Of a stretch of 62,367 bases of DNA, positions 17,262 through 26,152 are shown one piece after another (positions within the stretch are counted from its first letter, which is position 1; the number at the start of each line of letters is the position of its first letter). This DNA is from Lachnospiraceae bacterium. GTDB lineage: Bacteria > Bacillota > Clostridia > Lachnospirales > Lachnospiraceae. The notes under the pieces were generated by a model that made no database searches, was not told the DNA's origin, and saw only the letters and a program-made list of their open reading frames with translations. The position numbers and the translations under genes were made by a program. Location of the stretch: positions 1 through 62,367 of the forward strand of contig JAJQHQ010000045.1 of assembly GCA_021199655.1 (NCBI GenBank), given 5' to 3'.

Positions 17262-18116
17262 ATGGATAAGGCTCATGACACGATCCGCTTTGCGCGGAAT
17301 GTATTAAAAAAGTTAAGCGCGGACCAGGTGCGGGCACATGCCGCGGAAGCGGCGTTTTTTACCATGATGTGCTGCTTTCCGATCCTGATGCTTCTTATGA
17401 CAATACTGAAATACACTTCAATTTCGCCGGATGCACTGATGACAGCCCTGGAAGACCTCACGCCGTTTGAAGTACGGGAAATGATCGAGCCGATCGTGAA
17501 TTCTATCTATGATCAGTCGGTCGCTCTGATCTCCGGAACCGCGATCATCGCAGTCTGGACGGCTGGGAAAAGTGTACTGGGCATGGCGGACGGCCTGAAC
17601 GTGATCTACCGGATTGAGGAGACACGAAATTATTTCATGGTGCGGCTTCGCGCGGCCGCATATATTATCGTGCTGGTGGCCGCATTCGGGTTCAGTATTG
17701 TGGTACTTGTCCTGGGATACAGTGCCGGTGATTTTGTGTCAGAACACTTTACCGTATTTCAGTATCTCCCGGATTTCAGCACGATCCTTCCGGCTCTTTT
17801 GACGATGGTGGCTCTGGTGGCGTTTTTTTTGCTGATGTACAGCTATCTGCCGGGGCGCAGGATACGGTTTTCCAGTCAGCTGCCGGGCGCAATTTTTGCA
17901 TCGATTTCCTGGAGTATTTTTTCCTTTATATTTTCGATGTATCTGGATTATTCCACCAATATGTCCGTGATCTACGGCAGCCTGACGACACTGGTGGTTG
18001 TGATGCTCTGGCTCTATGTCTGTATGTACCTCTGGTTCATCGGGGCGGAGATCAATCATTATCTGATGGCTCCGGAACTGTTTTCTGAGGATGTGCCCGC
18101 ACCATGGGCACGATGA
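17262..18116 (+). CDS. YihY/BrkB family integral membrane protein
   Basis: The 284-residue multi-helix protein has the family signatures: AAEAAFFTMMCCFPILMLL near residue 27, WTAGKSVLGMADGLN near 103, a basic GRRIRFSSQLPGAIFASISW near 205 and YGSLTTLVVVMLWLYVCMYLWFIGAEINH near 240-270. Function is not settled; family members have been discussed as envelope or transporter proteins. ATG 17262 follows ACAGGGAGAACG and lies 28 bp after the SpoIID-like gene, probably co-transcribed. Confidence 0.9.
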   Translation: MDKAHDTIRFARNVLKKLSADQVRAHAAEAAFFTMMCCFPILMLLMTILKYTSISPDALMTALEDLTPFEVREMIEPIVNSIYDQSVALISGTAIIAVWTAGKSVLGMADGLNVIYRIEETRNYFMVRLRAAAYIIVLVAAFGFSIVVLVLGYSAGDFVSEHFTVFQYLPDFSTILPALLTMVALVAFFLLMYSYLPGRRIRFSSQLPGAIFASISWSIFSFIFSMYLDYSTNMSVIYGSLTTLVVVMLWLYVCMYLWFIGAEINHYLMAPELFSEDVPAPWAR

Positions 18117-18213
18117 TAGAATATTTGTCTGTTCAGAACAGCAGGCACAGGCCTGCGCCCTGCTTCAATCGGCGCTAAGTGGTCCTGAACTGTTACGGAA
18201 ATTTACGAAAAAT

Positions 18214-18241
18214 TTGCTTTTTATTTCCGGAAGAATATAGT
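18214..18241 (+). promoter_or_regulatory. Promoter candidate upstream of the GH13 gene
   Basis: TTGCTT (18214-18219), 16-bp spacer, TATAGT (18236-18241). Its transcript would include the hairpin repeat at 18257-18330. Confidence 0.5.
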
Positions 18242-18256
18242 ATAACTTATCGGAAG

Positions 18257-18330
18257 GGCGCTGGACATCCAGTGGATGTCCGTTTAGCGCCGACCGGAGC
18301 GAAGCGGAGAAACGCGCTTGCGGGTTTTCA
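18257..18330. repeat. Second dispersed hairpin family (GGCGCTGGA), copy 1
   Basis: GGCGCT...AGCGCC (18257-18291) encloses GGACATCC-AGT-GGATGTCC, followed by GACCGGAGCGAAGCGGAGA. The copy at 20434 has both arms of the inner stem changed so that pairing is kept. A worn GTAACTGT-family fragment lies just upstream (about 18126-18196). Confidence 0.8.
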
Positions 18331-18441
18331 CCCGATAAGTTAACGACAGAATCCCCAGATTCTGGAGCATTATGAGAAGCGGTTTTCTTCTCATAATGTA
18401 GTAACTCACGAATTGTAAAAATATTTCAGGAGGAGTTTTTT

Positions 18442-19983
18442 ATGCCAAAATGGTTAAAGAATGCAGTGTTTTATGAAATTTATCCGCAGTCATTTTACGA
18501 TACCAACGGAGACGGCATCGGAGATTTCAACGGAATCATTGAAAAGCTGGACTACATAAAGGAACTTGGGTGCAATGCACTCTGGATCAATCCCTGTTTT
18601 GACTCACCGTTTCACGATGCAGGATATGATGTGCGCGATTATAAAAAAGTGGCGCCGCGCTACGGCACGAACAGTGACTTGTACCGCCTGTTTGGGGAGG
18701 CGCACCTGCGGGGGATTCATGTGCTGCTGGATCTTGTGCCGGGACATACCTCGGAGGAACATGAGTGGTTTCTGGAGAGTCAGAAAGCAGAGAAAAACGA
18801 ATATTCCGACCGTTACATCTGGACGAACGCGGCATTTCAGCCGGCGAAGGACTTCCTTTATATCGGCGGGGAGACGGAACGCGACGGCGTCTATGTACTG
18901 AACTTTTTTAAATGCCAGCCGGCTTTGAATTATGGCTTTTTAGAGCCGCAGGAGGACTGGCAGCTTCCGATGGATCATCCGGACTGTATCGCGACGCGCG
19001 ACGCGATGAAAGATGTGATGCGTTTCTGGCTGGATCATGGCTGCGACGGCTTCCGCGTGGATATGGCGGATTCGCTCGTAAAAAATGATGATGAGAAAAA
19101 GACCGGCACCTCCGCTATCTGGAGAGAGGTTCGGGAAATGCTCGATGAGGAATATCCGGAGGCGGCGATGGTTTCCGAATGGAACGCGCCGGTGAAGGCG
19201 ATCAATCAGGGCGGCTTTCACATGGACTTTTACCTGAACTGGGGCGGCAACGGCTACAATTCCCTGATGCGCGATTACGACACAGGTGAGGACAACAGCT
19301 ATTTCAAAAAGGACGGCAAGGGCGATATCACCCGCTTTCTGAATGAATACACGCCGCGTTATGAGGCGACAAAGGAAAACGGCTATTACTGCCTGATCAC
19401 CTGCAATCATGACACCCCGCGCCCCAAGTTCAATCTCGATGATTCGGAGCTCAAGATTGCCTACGCCTTTATCTTCACCATGCCGGGAGTGCCGTTCCTC
19501 TACTACGGAGATGAGATCGGCATGCGCTATCAGAAGGAACTGAAGACGAAAGAGGGCGGCTATCAGCGGACAGGCTCCCGTACTCCGATGCAGTGGAATT
19601 CGGAGAAGAACGCCGGATTTTCCACCTGCCCGGCGGACGCGCTGTACCTGCCGGTGGATACCGCACCGGACGCACCGAATGTGGCGGATCAGGCGGCAGA
19701 GAAGGATTCCCTTTACAATACGGTGAAAGATCTGATCGCCCTGCGCCATCGCGAGGAGGATCTGCAGGCAGATGCGGATTTTGAGGCAGTCTATGCGGAG
19801 GTTGGCAAGCACCCGTTTGTATACCGCCGAGGCGGCATTCTGGTCGCGCTGAATCCGACAACAGAGACCGTTACGGCGCCGGTATCGGCGGATGGCTGGA
19901 AAGTCATCTTCTCTATTGGCAGCGGCAAGGCGGAGAATGGCACGATCACGCTGGCACCGCAGTCGTGTATTGTGCTGAAATGA
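18442..19983 (+). CDS. GH13 family alpha-glucosidase / oligo-glucosidase
   Basis: Cytosolic glycoside hydrolase of the alpha-amylase superfamily, 513 aa, without signal peptide. Conserved regions are intact: VFYEIYPQSFYDTNGDGIGD at the N-terminus, DLVPGHTS near residue 97, GFRVDMADS with nucleophile Asp207, VSEWNAP with acid/base Glu246 and CNHDTPRP with Asp324. GVPFLYYGDEIGM and RTPMQWN are typical of oligo-1,6-glucosidase, trehalose-6-phosphate hydrolase and sucrose-hydrolase-like subgroups. Substrate cannot be fixed from sequence alone. RBS AGGAGG at 18429-18434. It stands alone, with hairpin repeats on the upstream side and the pheS leader downstream. Confidence 0.9.
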   Translation: MPKWLKNAVFYEIYPQSFYDTNGDGIGDFNGIIEKLDYIKELGCNALWINPCFDSPFHDAGYDVRDYKKVAPRYGTNSDLYRLFGEAHLRGIHVLLDLVPGHTSEEHEWFLESQKAEKNEYSDRYIWTNAAFQPAKDFLYIGGETERDGVYVLNFFKCQPALNYGFLEPQEDWQLPMDHPDCIATRDAMKDVMRFWLDHGCDGFRVDMADSLVKNDDEKKTGTSAIWREVREMLDEEYPEAAMVSEWNAPVKAINQGGFHMDFYLNWGGNGYNSLMRDYDTGEDNSYFKKDGKGDITRFLNEYTPRYEATKENGYYCLITCNHDTPRPKFNLDDSELKIAYAFIFTMPGVPFLYYGDEIGMRYQKELKTKEGGYQRTGSRTPMQWNSEKNAGFSTCPADALYLPVDTAPDAPNVADQAAEKDSLYNTVKDLIALRHREEDLQADADFEAVYAEVGKHPFVYRRGGILVALNPTTETVTAPVSADGWKVIFSIGSGKAENGTITLAPQSCIVLK

Positions 19984-20026
19984 GGAAATAATGAGCTGAT
20001 CCGTTTTGATGCATTAAAATAATGGC

Positions 20027-20054
20027 TTGACAATATGAATCTGTGTGCTAGAAT
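20027..20054 (+). promoter_or_regulatory. Promoter for the T-box-pheST operon
   Basis: TTGACA (20027-20032), 16-bp spacer, TAGAAT (20049-20054). Confidence 0.8.
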
Positions 20055-20061
20055 GAATGAC

Positions 20062-20387
20062 AGCAAGAACAGAGAGAATAACGAAGATGGTGCAAAGTAG
20101 GAACCTGACTTCATACAGAGAGAGGATGTCATCGGCTGGAAGCGTCCTTATGTTCAGGCAGGAGACAAAATTCACACCGGAGTTCTGTCTTTGAAATGCT
20201 TTTTTACTGCGGCAGAGTAGGAGATGGCGTCTGTACACGTTACGTACATTGAGAGTCTGCATACAGAGGACAGCAATCAGGTTTGAAAAGCCCGGATTTA
20301 CGAGCTGTCGATGTAAATAGCAGAAATCAGGGTGGTACCGCGGAGTATACTGGCTTCGTCCCTCAGCATGAGGGACGGAGCCTTTTT
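20062..20387 (+). promoter_or_regulatory. T-box leader controlling pheS-pheT
   Basis: The invariant T-box sequence AGGGTGGTACCGCGG is at 20329-20343 and the intrinsic terminator (GGCT.CGTCCCTC/GAGGGACG.AGCC plus T run) at 20352-20387. Uncharged tRNA would pair through its NCCA end with the UGGN bulge and favour the antiterminator. A TTC triplet at 20110-20112 in the early leader, followed by A, is the likely specifier codon for phenylalanine. It fits the downstream pheS and pheT genes. Confidence 0.93.
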
Positions 20388-20505
20388 GTGATATAGGAAA
20401 CTTCGTTCCCTATATCACAAAACGCTCCGCGGGGGCGCTGGATGTCCAGTGGACATCCGTTTAGCGCCGACCGGAACGGAGTGGAGAGCGCACTCGCGCG
20501 GATGG
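20388..20505. repeat. Perfect hairpin followed by second copy of the GGCGCTGGA repeat
   Basis: GTGATATAGG (20388-20397) pairs with CCTATATCAC (20409-20418) directly after the T-box terminator. Then 20434-20468 is the GGCGCT...AGCGCC hairpin with inner stem GGATGTCC-AGT-GGACATCC, followed by GACCGGAACGGAGTGGAGA. Lying between the T-box terminator and pheS, these would be present in read-through mRNA. Confidence 0.75.
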
Positions 20506-20581
20506 AAATTCGTCGCTAAAGCGACCGCGCTCAGCGCAAGAATGCGCTAAGAATCAAACCAGACAGGAAAGGAAGAAGAAA

Positions 20582-21601
20582 ATGAAAGACAGATTACAGT
20601 CCATCAGGGAGGATGCCCTCGCCCAGATTCAGGAAGCGGATATGCTTGACCGCTTAAATGATGTGAGAGTGAATTTCCTCGGCAAAAAGGGAGAACTTAC
20701 CGCAATTCTCAAAAGTATGAAGGAGATTCCGCCGGAAGAGCGTCCGGCTTTCGGGCAGCTTGTCAATGAGACGCGCGTGCAGATCGAGACGGCTCTGGAT
20801 GAATCCAGAAAGAAGCTGGAGAAGATCGCGCTGGATGCCAGCCTTAAGGGAGAAAAAATTGACGTGACGCTTCCGGCAAAACGGAGCAAGATCGGACATC
20901 GCCATCCGAATACGATCGCCCGCGAGGAAGTGGAGCGGATCTTTGTCGGGATGGGTTATGAAGTGATTGAGGGACCGGAGATTGAATACGATCTCTATAA
21001 TTTTGAAAAGCTGAATATTCCTGCCAACCATCCGGCGAAGGATGAACAGGATACCTTCTATATTAATAAAGACATTGTGCTGCGTACACAGACCTCACCG
21101 GTGCAGGCGCGTGTGATGGAGCAGGGCAAGCTGCCGATCCGCATGATCTCGCCGGGACGTGTGTTCCGCTCGGATGAGGTGGACGCGACGCATTCTCCGT
21201 CCTTTCATCAGATCGAGGGACTGGTCGTAGATAAAAACGTGACGTTTGCGGACCTGAAGGGTACGTTGGAAGTATTCGCGAAAGAGCTGTTCGGTGAGGA
21301 GACAAAGACCAAATTCCGTCCGCATCACTTCCCGTTCACGGAGCCGAGCGCAGAGATGGATGTTTCCTGTTTCAAATGCGGCGGCAAGGGCTGCCGGTTC
21401 TGCAAGGGCAGCGGCTGGATTGAGATTCTGGGCTGCGGCATGGTGCATCCGCATGTATTCGAGATGTGCGGCATCGACCCGGATGTCTACACCGGATTCG
21501 CGTTTGGCGTCGGCCTGGAACGTATCGCGCTTCTGAAGTATGAGATTGATGATATGCGCCTGCTGTATGAAAATGATGAGCGGTTTTTGAGTCAGTTTTG
21601 A
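20582..21601 (+). CDS. pheS: Phenylalanyl-tRNA synthetase alpha subunit
   Basis: Class II catalytic subunit of the alpha2-beta2 enzyme charging tRNA-Phe; 339 aa is the standard bacterial size. N-terminal coiled-coil (about 1-90), then motif 1 (GHRHPNTIAREEVERIFVGMGYEVIEGPE), the TQTSPVQARVM segment, motif 2 (ISPGRVFRSDEVDATHSPSFHQIEG) and motif 3 (GFAFGVGLERIALLKYEIDDMR). A Cys-rich insert CFKCGGKGCRFCKGSGW near residues 261-277 is the usual metal-binding-like loop of many bacterial PheS. Regulated by the T-box. PheT starts 47 bp downstream. Confidence 0.97.
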   Translation: MKDRLQSIREDALAQIQEADMLDRLNDVRVNFLGKKGELTAILKSMKEIPPEERPAFGQLVNETRVQIETALDESRKKLEKIALDASLKGEKIDVTLPAKRSKIGHRHPNTIAREEVERIFVGMGYEVIEGPEIEYDLYNFEKLNIPANHPAKDEQDTFYINKDIVLRTQTSPVQARVMEQGKLPIRMISPGRVFRSDEVDATHSPSFHQIEGLVVDKNVTFADLKGTLEVFAKELFGEETKTKFRPHHFPFTEPSAEMDVSCFKCGGKGCRFCKGSGWIEILGCGMVHPHVFEMCGIDPDVYTGFAFGVGLERIALLKYEIDDMRLLYENDERFLSQF

Positions 21602-21648
21602 CCACCAGTCCAGAGCAGCAGCAAAATGAGTATAAGGAGAATTTTATT

Positions 21649-24129
21649 ATGAATACAACATTATCTTGGGTGAAAGCGTATGTCCCGGATCTGGATGTGA
21701 CCGCGCAGGAGTATACGGACGCGATGACGCTCACCGGTACAAAGGTAGAAGGCTATGTGGCGGCAGACCGCGATCTGGACAAGATCGTGATTGGCCAGAT
21801 TGAGCAGATCGAGAAGCATCCGGACGCGGACAAGCTGATCGTCTGCCAGGTCAATATCGGAGAAAAGACGATTCAGATCGTGACCGGCGCACCGAATGTC
21901 CATGTGGGCGACAAGGTTCCGGTCGTACTCGACGGCGGCCGTGTGGCGGGAAATCATGACGGCAAGATGACTGAGGGCGGCATCGAGATCAAAAAAGGCA
22001 AGCTTCGCGGAATTGAATCGAACGGTATGATGTGCTCCATCGAAGAACTCGGTTCGACGAGAGATCTGTATCCGGAAGCGCCGGAATACGGCATCTATAT
22101 TTTCCCGGAGGATGCCGAGGTGGGAGCGGACGCTGTCGCGGCACTTGGTCTGAATGATGTGACATTTGAGTATGAGATCACGTCAAACCGTGTAGACTGC
22201 TTCTCAGTGATCGGCATCGCGCGCGAGGCGGCAGCCACCTTTGGAAAAGAATTCCATCCGCCGGTGGTGACCGAGACGCCGAGCCGTCCGGCAAAGGGAA
22301 ATGCTGAGGCAGATGATAAAAAGCAGGCATCAGATTATGTAAAAGTGACCGTGCAGGATACGGATCTTTGCCCGCGCTACACGGCAAGAGTCGTGAAAAA
22401 CATCCGTATTGCTCCTTCACCGAAGTGGATGCAGCGGCATCTGGCAGCGGCCGGCATCCGTCCGATCAACAACATCGTAGACATTACCAACTATGTCATG
22501 GAAGAGTATGGCCAGCCCATGCACGCCTATGATTATGATACCCTCGCCGGACACGAGATCATCGTGCGCCGCGCGGCAAAAGATGAAAAATTTACAACTC
22601 TGGACGGTCAGGAGCGCACCATGGATGAGAACGTCGTGATGATCTGCGACGGCGAAAAATCCGTCGGTATCGGCGGTATTATGGGCGGTGAAAATTCCAT
22701 GATCACTGATAACGTTAAGACCATGATGTTCGAGGCGGCCTGCTTTGACGGCACGAATATCCGCCTGTCCTCCAAGCGCATCGGACTGCGCACGGATGCT
22801 TCTTCCATCTTTGAAAAAGGACTCGACCCCAACAATGCGGAAGAAGCGATCAACCGCGCATGCCAGCTTATTGAGGAACTGGACGCAGGCGACGTGGTTC
22901 CCGGTATTGTAGATATTTATCCGACGGTAAAGAAACCGGTCCGCATTCCATTTGAGCCGGAAAAGATTAACGCGCTGCTTGGCACGGACATTTCCGCGGA
23001 GCAGATGCTTGCTTATTTCAAAAAGATTGACCTCGGCTATGATGAGGCGGCAAACGAAGTGATTGCGCCGACCTTCCGTCAGGATCTGTTCCGCACGGCC
23101 GATCTCGCGGAGGAGGTTGCCCGCTTCTACGGCTATGACAACATTCCGATGACGCTGCCGAGCGGCGAGGCGACGACCGGCAGACGTTCCTTTGAGATGC
23201 GCGTGCGTGACGTGGCGCAGGAGGTTGCGGAATTCTGCGGCTTCTCACAGGGCATGAGCTATTCCTTTGAAAGCCCGAAGGTGTTTGACAAGCTGATGCT
23301 TCCGGAGGATTCACCGCTTCGTCAGGCGATTAAGATTTCCAACCCGTTGGGCGAGGATTACAGCATTATGCGGACCACGCCTTTAAACGGTATGCTGACT
23401 TCTCTGGCATTCAACTATAACCATGGCAACAGAGATGTGCGCCTGTATGAACTGGGCAATATCTATATTGCAAAAGAGCTGCCGCTTACGGAGCTTCCGG
23501 ATGAGCGGATGCAGTTTACCCTTGGTATGTACGGCGAGGGAGATGCCTCCACGAAGGATGGCGAGGGCAATTTCTTCGTAATGAAAGGCGTGGTAGAAGA
23601 GTTTCTGGAAAAGGCAGGGCTGAATGGCCGAATCACCTATGATCCGGAATCCAACATTCCGTATCTCCATCCGACCCGTCAGGCAAACATCATCTATAAT
23701 AAGAAAAAACTTGGTTTCCTCGGTCAGGTGCACCCGACTGTAGCCAACGATGCTTACGGTATCGGCGAGAGAGTGTTTGTAGCGGTACTTGATATGCCGG
23801 AGATCACTCCATTGGCAGGCTTTGACCGCAAATACACTGGCATCGCCCGCTTCCCGGCGGCGACCAGAGACATCAGTATGCTGGTTCCGAAGACTGTTCT
23901 TGCAGGCCAGATTGAGACGATGATCCTCCAGCGCGGAGGCAAGATACTGGAATCCTGCCGCCTGTTCGATGTTTACGAGGGCAAGCAGATTCAGAAGGAC
24001 TTTAAGTCCATGGCGTTCTCCCTGACATTCCGCGCAAAAGACCGCACTCTTGATGAGAAGGACATCACCTCATCGATGAAGAAGATCTGGAATGGACTGG
24101 AATCACTTGGGGCAGAGATCCGGTCGTAA
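21649..24129 (+). CDS. pheT: Phenylalanyl-tRNA synthetase beta subunit
   Basis: Beta subunit with editing and anticodon-binding roles, 826 aa. Domains in order: tRNA-binding EMAP-like domain (about 40-150; VIGQIEQIEKHPDADKLIVC), B3/B4 editing domain (about 210-390; RPINNIVDITNYVMEEYGQPMHAYD), B5 DNA-binding-like domain (about 410-480), catalytic-like core and C-terminal anticodon-binding domain (FPAATRDISMLVP to the end). A short charged linker near residues 212-228 (AKGNAEADDKKQASDY) is extra. I choose ATG 21649 because AAGGAGA lies 9 nt upstream; the longer frame from 21598 overlaps pheS. Confidence 0.97.
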   Translation: MNTTLSWVKAYVPDLDVTAQEYTDAMTLTGTKVEGYVAADRDLDKIVIGQIEQIEKHPDADKLIVCQVNIGEKTIQIVTGAPNVHVGDKVPVVLDGGRVAGNHDGKMTEGGIEIKKGKLRGIESNGMMCSIEELGSTRDLYPEAPEYGIYIFPEDAEVGADAVAALGLNDVTFEYEITSNRVDCFSVIGIAREAAATFGKEFHPPVVTETPSRPAKGNAEADDKKQASDYVKVTVQDTDLCPRYTARVVKNIRIAPSPKWMQRHLAAAGIRPINNIVDITNYVMEEYGQPMHAYDYDTLAGHEIIVRRAAKDEKFTTLDGQERTMDENVVMICDGEKSVGIGGIMGGENSMITDNVKTMMFEAACFDGTNIRLSSKRIGLRTDASSIFEKGLDPNNAEEAINRACQLIEELDAGDVVPGIVDIYPTVKKPVRIPFEPEKINALLGTDISAEQMLAYFKKIDLGYDEAANEVIAPTFRQDLFRTADLAEEVARFYGYDNIPMTLPSGEATTGRRSFEMRVRDVAQEVAEFCGFSQGMSYSFESPKVFDKLMLPEDSPLRQAIKISNPLGEDYSIMRTTPLNGMLTSLAFNYNHGNRDVRLYELGNIYIAKELPLTELPDERMQFTLGMYGEGDASTKDGEGNFFVMKGVVEEFLEKAGLNGRITYDPESNIPYLHPTRQANIIYNKKKLGFLGQVHPTVANDAYGIGERVFVAVLDMPEITPLAGFDRKYTGIARFPAATRDISMLVPKTVLAGQIETMILQRGGKILESCRLFDVYEGKQIQKDFKSMAFSLTFRAKDRTLDEKDITSSMKKIWNGLESLGAEIRS

Positions 24130-24141
24130 GTAACTGCTTCT

Positions 24142-24276
24142 GTAACTGTTCAGTACCTTCACAGTTACGAGGGAAAAGCCCATTTAAAATCGCTGCGCGA
24201 TGGGGCTTTTCCCCATATGCTGTATGCTTTCATACGTACCTCGCAGCAAGTGCGAGGTACTGTTCTGGATAGTTAC
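24142..24276 (+). repeat. Dispersed hairpin element (GTAACTGT family), full copy
   Basis: Three hairpins: GTAACTGT/ACAGTTAC (24142-24168), GGAAAAGCCC/GGGGCTTTTCC in the middle, and GTACCTCGCA/TGCGAGGTAC (about 24235-24260). Same orientation as the copies at 1-335. It begins 12 bp after pheT and may act as its terminator. Confidence 0.85.
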
Positions 24277-24473
24277 CTGCTTCTCAGATAATGATTTTGC
24301 CTCATTAATAATTGTCTGTTATACAATCCGGGGAAAGACCTCATTTGCGAAGCATGTTTTGGCGAGCCTGACAATAAATGTCAGGCTCGTTGTGGACAGA
24401 TATGGATTGTTGTGAAAACGGAATCAGCGAAAGACTATGGACATTCACCAAATAGTGTGGCGAGGTAGCAAAA
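24277..24473. other. Gap before the histidine phosphatase gene with a perfect hairpin
   Basis: CGAGCCTGACA (24363-24373) pairs perfectly with TGTCAGGCTCG (24379-24389) across a 5-nt loop, without a T run. No reading frame of note. Confidence 0.5.
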
Positions 24474-25208
24474 GTGAGATTATATATCATCAGACACGGC
24501 CAGACGGAATGGAACTCCTCCTACCGTCTGCAGGGCCGGACAGATGTTCCTTTAAATGAGAACGGCCGCGATCTGGCGAGAAAAACCGGCGAAGGACTGA
24601 CTCGCGCAGGCGTCTGTTTTGATCGTATCTACACCAGTCCTCTCTCCCGTGCAAGAGAGACGGCGGAGCTGGCGGCAGGGAGTAATATCGCGAAGTGTAA
24701 AGCACAGGGAACTGTAAAAACAGAAACGGAACCAGAGACAGCGTTTGCATGTGACTCGCAGGACTTTGCGGATGGCCATTTGCATAAATCCGTACCCATC
24801 ATTACAGAACCGCGCATTCAGGAAATCAGCTTCGGGATAATGGAGGGCGAGCGCGTGCGTGATGAGAATGGCGTGCTCAATGTCGATAATTTTATCAATT
24901 TCTTCAATGACCCGGAGCGTTATGTTCCGCCCGCAGGCGGCGAAAGCTTTCAGGAACTGATCGCGCGGACGGGGGATTTTCTGGAGGAACTGAGAACAGA
25001 AGCGCTGAAGCTGGCATATGAAAAAGAACAAAATATTTTAATCTCCACCCACGGCGCGGCTTCCCGCGCGCTGCTGGCGAACATTACGCACTGTGCGCTT
25101 CGGGATTACTGGAGCGGCGGCGTGCCGAAGAATTGCGCTGTCACGATCGCAGATTTTGCAGACGGAGTCTGGAAAATCGCGGAGCAGGACAGGATTTTTT
25201 ATGAGTAA
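24474..25208 (+). CDS. Histidine phosphatase (phosphoglycerate-mutase-like) with an internal insertion
   Basis: Cytosolic 244-aa enzyme of the branch that forms a phosphohistidine intermediate. The catalytic RHGQTEWN is at residues 7-14 (His8), TSPLSRARETAEL near 53-65, the acid ISFGIMEGE near 120, and the second catalytic His in ISTHGAASRALL near 187. Substrate cannot be given (relatives act on sugar phosphates, cobalamin or nucleotides). Residues about 67-105 (Ala/Thr/Glu-rich, ending VPIITEP) are an extra loop. Start GTG 24474, spaced from CGAGGT at 24461-24466. It is the last gene before the mobile element. Confidence 0.85.
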   Translation: MRLYIIRHGQTEWNSSYRLQGRTDVPLNENGRDLARKTGEGLTRAGVCFDRIYTSPLSRARETAELAAGSNIAKCKAQGTVKTETEPETAFACDSQDFADGHLHKSVPIITEPRIQEISFGIMEGERVRDENGVLNVDNFINFFNDPERYVPPAGGESFQELIARTGDFLEELRTEALKLAYEKEQNILISTHGAASRALLANITHCALRDYWSGGVPKNCAVTIADFADGVWKIAEQDRIFYE

Positions 25209-25237
25209 GGGCGTGAAAGGAAAGAATGAAATGAAGA

Positions 25238-25254
25238 ATCAGATTTTTACTTTG
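25238..25254. other. Left attachment site (attL core)
   Basis: ATCAGATTTTTACTTTG, identical to 45209-45225. The sequence before it, AAATGAAGA, resembles AAATGAAAAC before the right copy, so this end looks like the displaced 5' stub of queA: ATG at 25231 with one base missing relative to the right end, leaving it out of the QueA frame. Confidence 0.75.
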
Positions 25255-25541
25255 TTTGATTTCAGCAAGTCTTGAAGGCCTTTGAAACCCTTGATTTTAG
25301 CCACTTGCCAGATATTTACAAAAAATATCAACTTACCGTAACTTATCGTAAAATGGTGTAGTAGACCGTTAAAATGGTGTAGTAAATGGTGTAGTAGATA
25401 AGGAAAGAACCGTCAAATATTGAGTATTTGAATAAGCTCCGTATATAGTGAGATTTCATTCTATACGAGGCTTATTTTAGTACTTTAATTTCAATTTTGA
25501 AACGAGAGTTTCATTGGCATGATATAAGAGAGGAGACAGGC
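25255..25541. other. Left end of the element: arm repeats and a hairpin
   Basis: Three AAATGGTGTAGTA(G/A) copies are at 25351-25364, 25372-25385 and 25384-25397 (listed separately). AATAAGC..CGTATA (from 25431) pairs with TATACG..GCTTATT ending near 25476, followed by TTAG. No gene before 25542. Confidence 0.55.
25351..25397 (+). repeat. Left-end integrase arm-type repeats (AAATGGTGTAGTAG)
   Basis: Three direct copies, the last two overlapping. The same motif is at the right end (45101-45125) beyond the integrase gene. Clustered direct repeats inside both ends are what Tn916/lambda-type integrases use as arm-binding sites. Confidence 0.7.
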
Positions 25542-25928
25542 ATGGCTAAACAGTTTACAAATTTGAATTCGCTGAAAGCTGCACTACTTGAGGAGACTCG
25601 CGCGGCTGTCCAGTCAACAGTTCAGAAAACGTATGACAAGTTGCAGGAGAACGTTGATTATTATTACACTGCTCCCGAAGGTTATTATCATAGGACGGGT
25701 CAATTACAGGCTTCTCCGCAAATTGACGGCCTTTATGAGACAGCGGATGGCGCAGTCGGACAGGTTAGCATCAGCACGGGGACGCAGTATGATCCTGCCG
25801 GGAGAGACACAGACTGGATTTATCACGCAGCCGAGAATGATGAACTTCTGGGGCACGGCGGCTTCTGGAACAAAACGACAGCGGAAATTGACGCGATTTT
25901 AGCTGATGAGATTAAAAAGAGATTTTGA
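25542..25928 (+). CDS. HK97 gp10-like phage head-tail protein
   Basis: 128 aa from ATG 25542 (RBS GAGAGGAGA). Features match gp10-like tail-completion proteins: an N-terminal helix, YYHRTGQLQASPQI, a strand-rich middle (VGQVSISTGTQYD), and the C-terminal GHGGFWNKTTAEIDAILADEIKK. This is a structural phage protein without neighbours of its class here, so it is likely a relic. Confidence 0.6.
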   Translation: MAKQFTNLNSLKAALLEETRAAVQSTVQKTYDKLQENVDYYYTAPEGYYHRTGQLQASPQIDGLYETADGAVGQVSISTGTQYDPAGRDTDWIYHAAENDELLGHGGFWNKTTAEIDAILADEIKKRF

Positions 25929-26152
25929 GCAACACCTATAAGAACACATGATGCAGTCCTAACAGCCGGGACTATAAAGAAAGCTGTATCTGCAATTCGA
26001 AGAGCGGTTCACTCTGAATCGCGTGATACCCAACTATAGCTTGTAAAAATGAATATGGCAGGAATTGACGGGGAACCCTGCTCCGAGCGTTTTTCTTTAT
26101 ACAGGCCGATTTTGGCTTTTTGAATTGCGGATTATTATGATTGGAGGAAATT

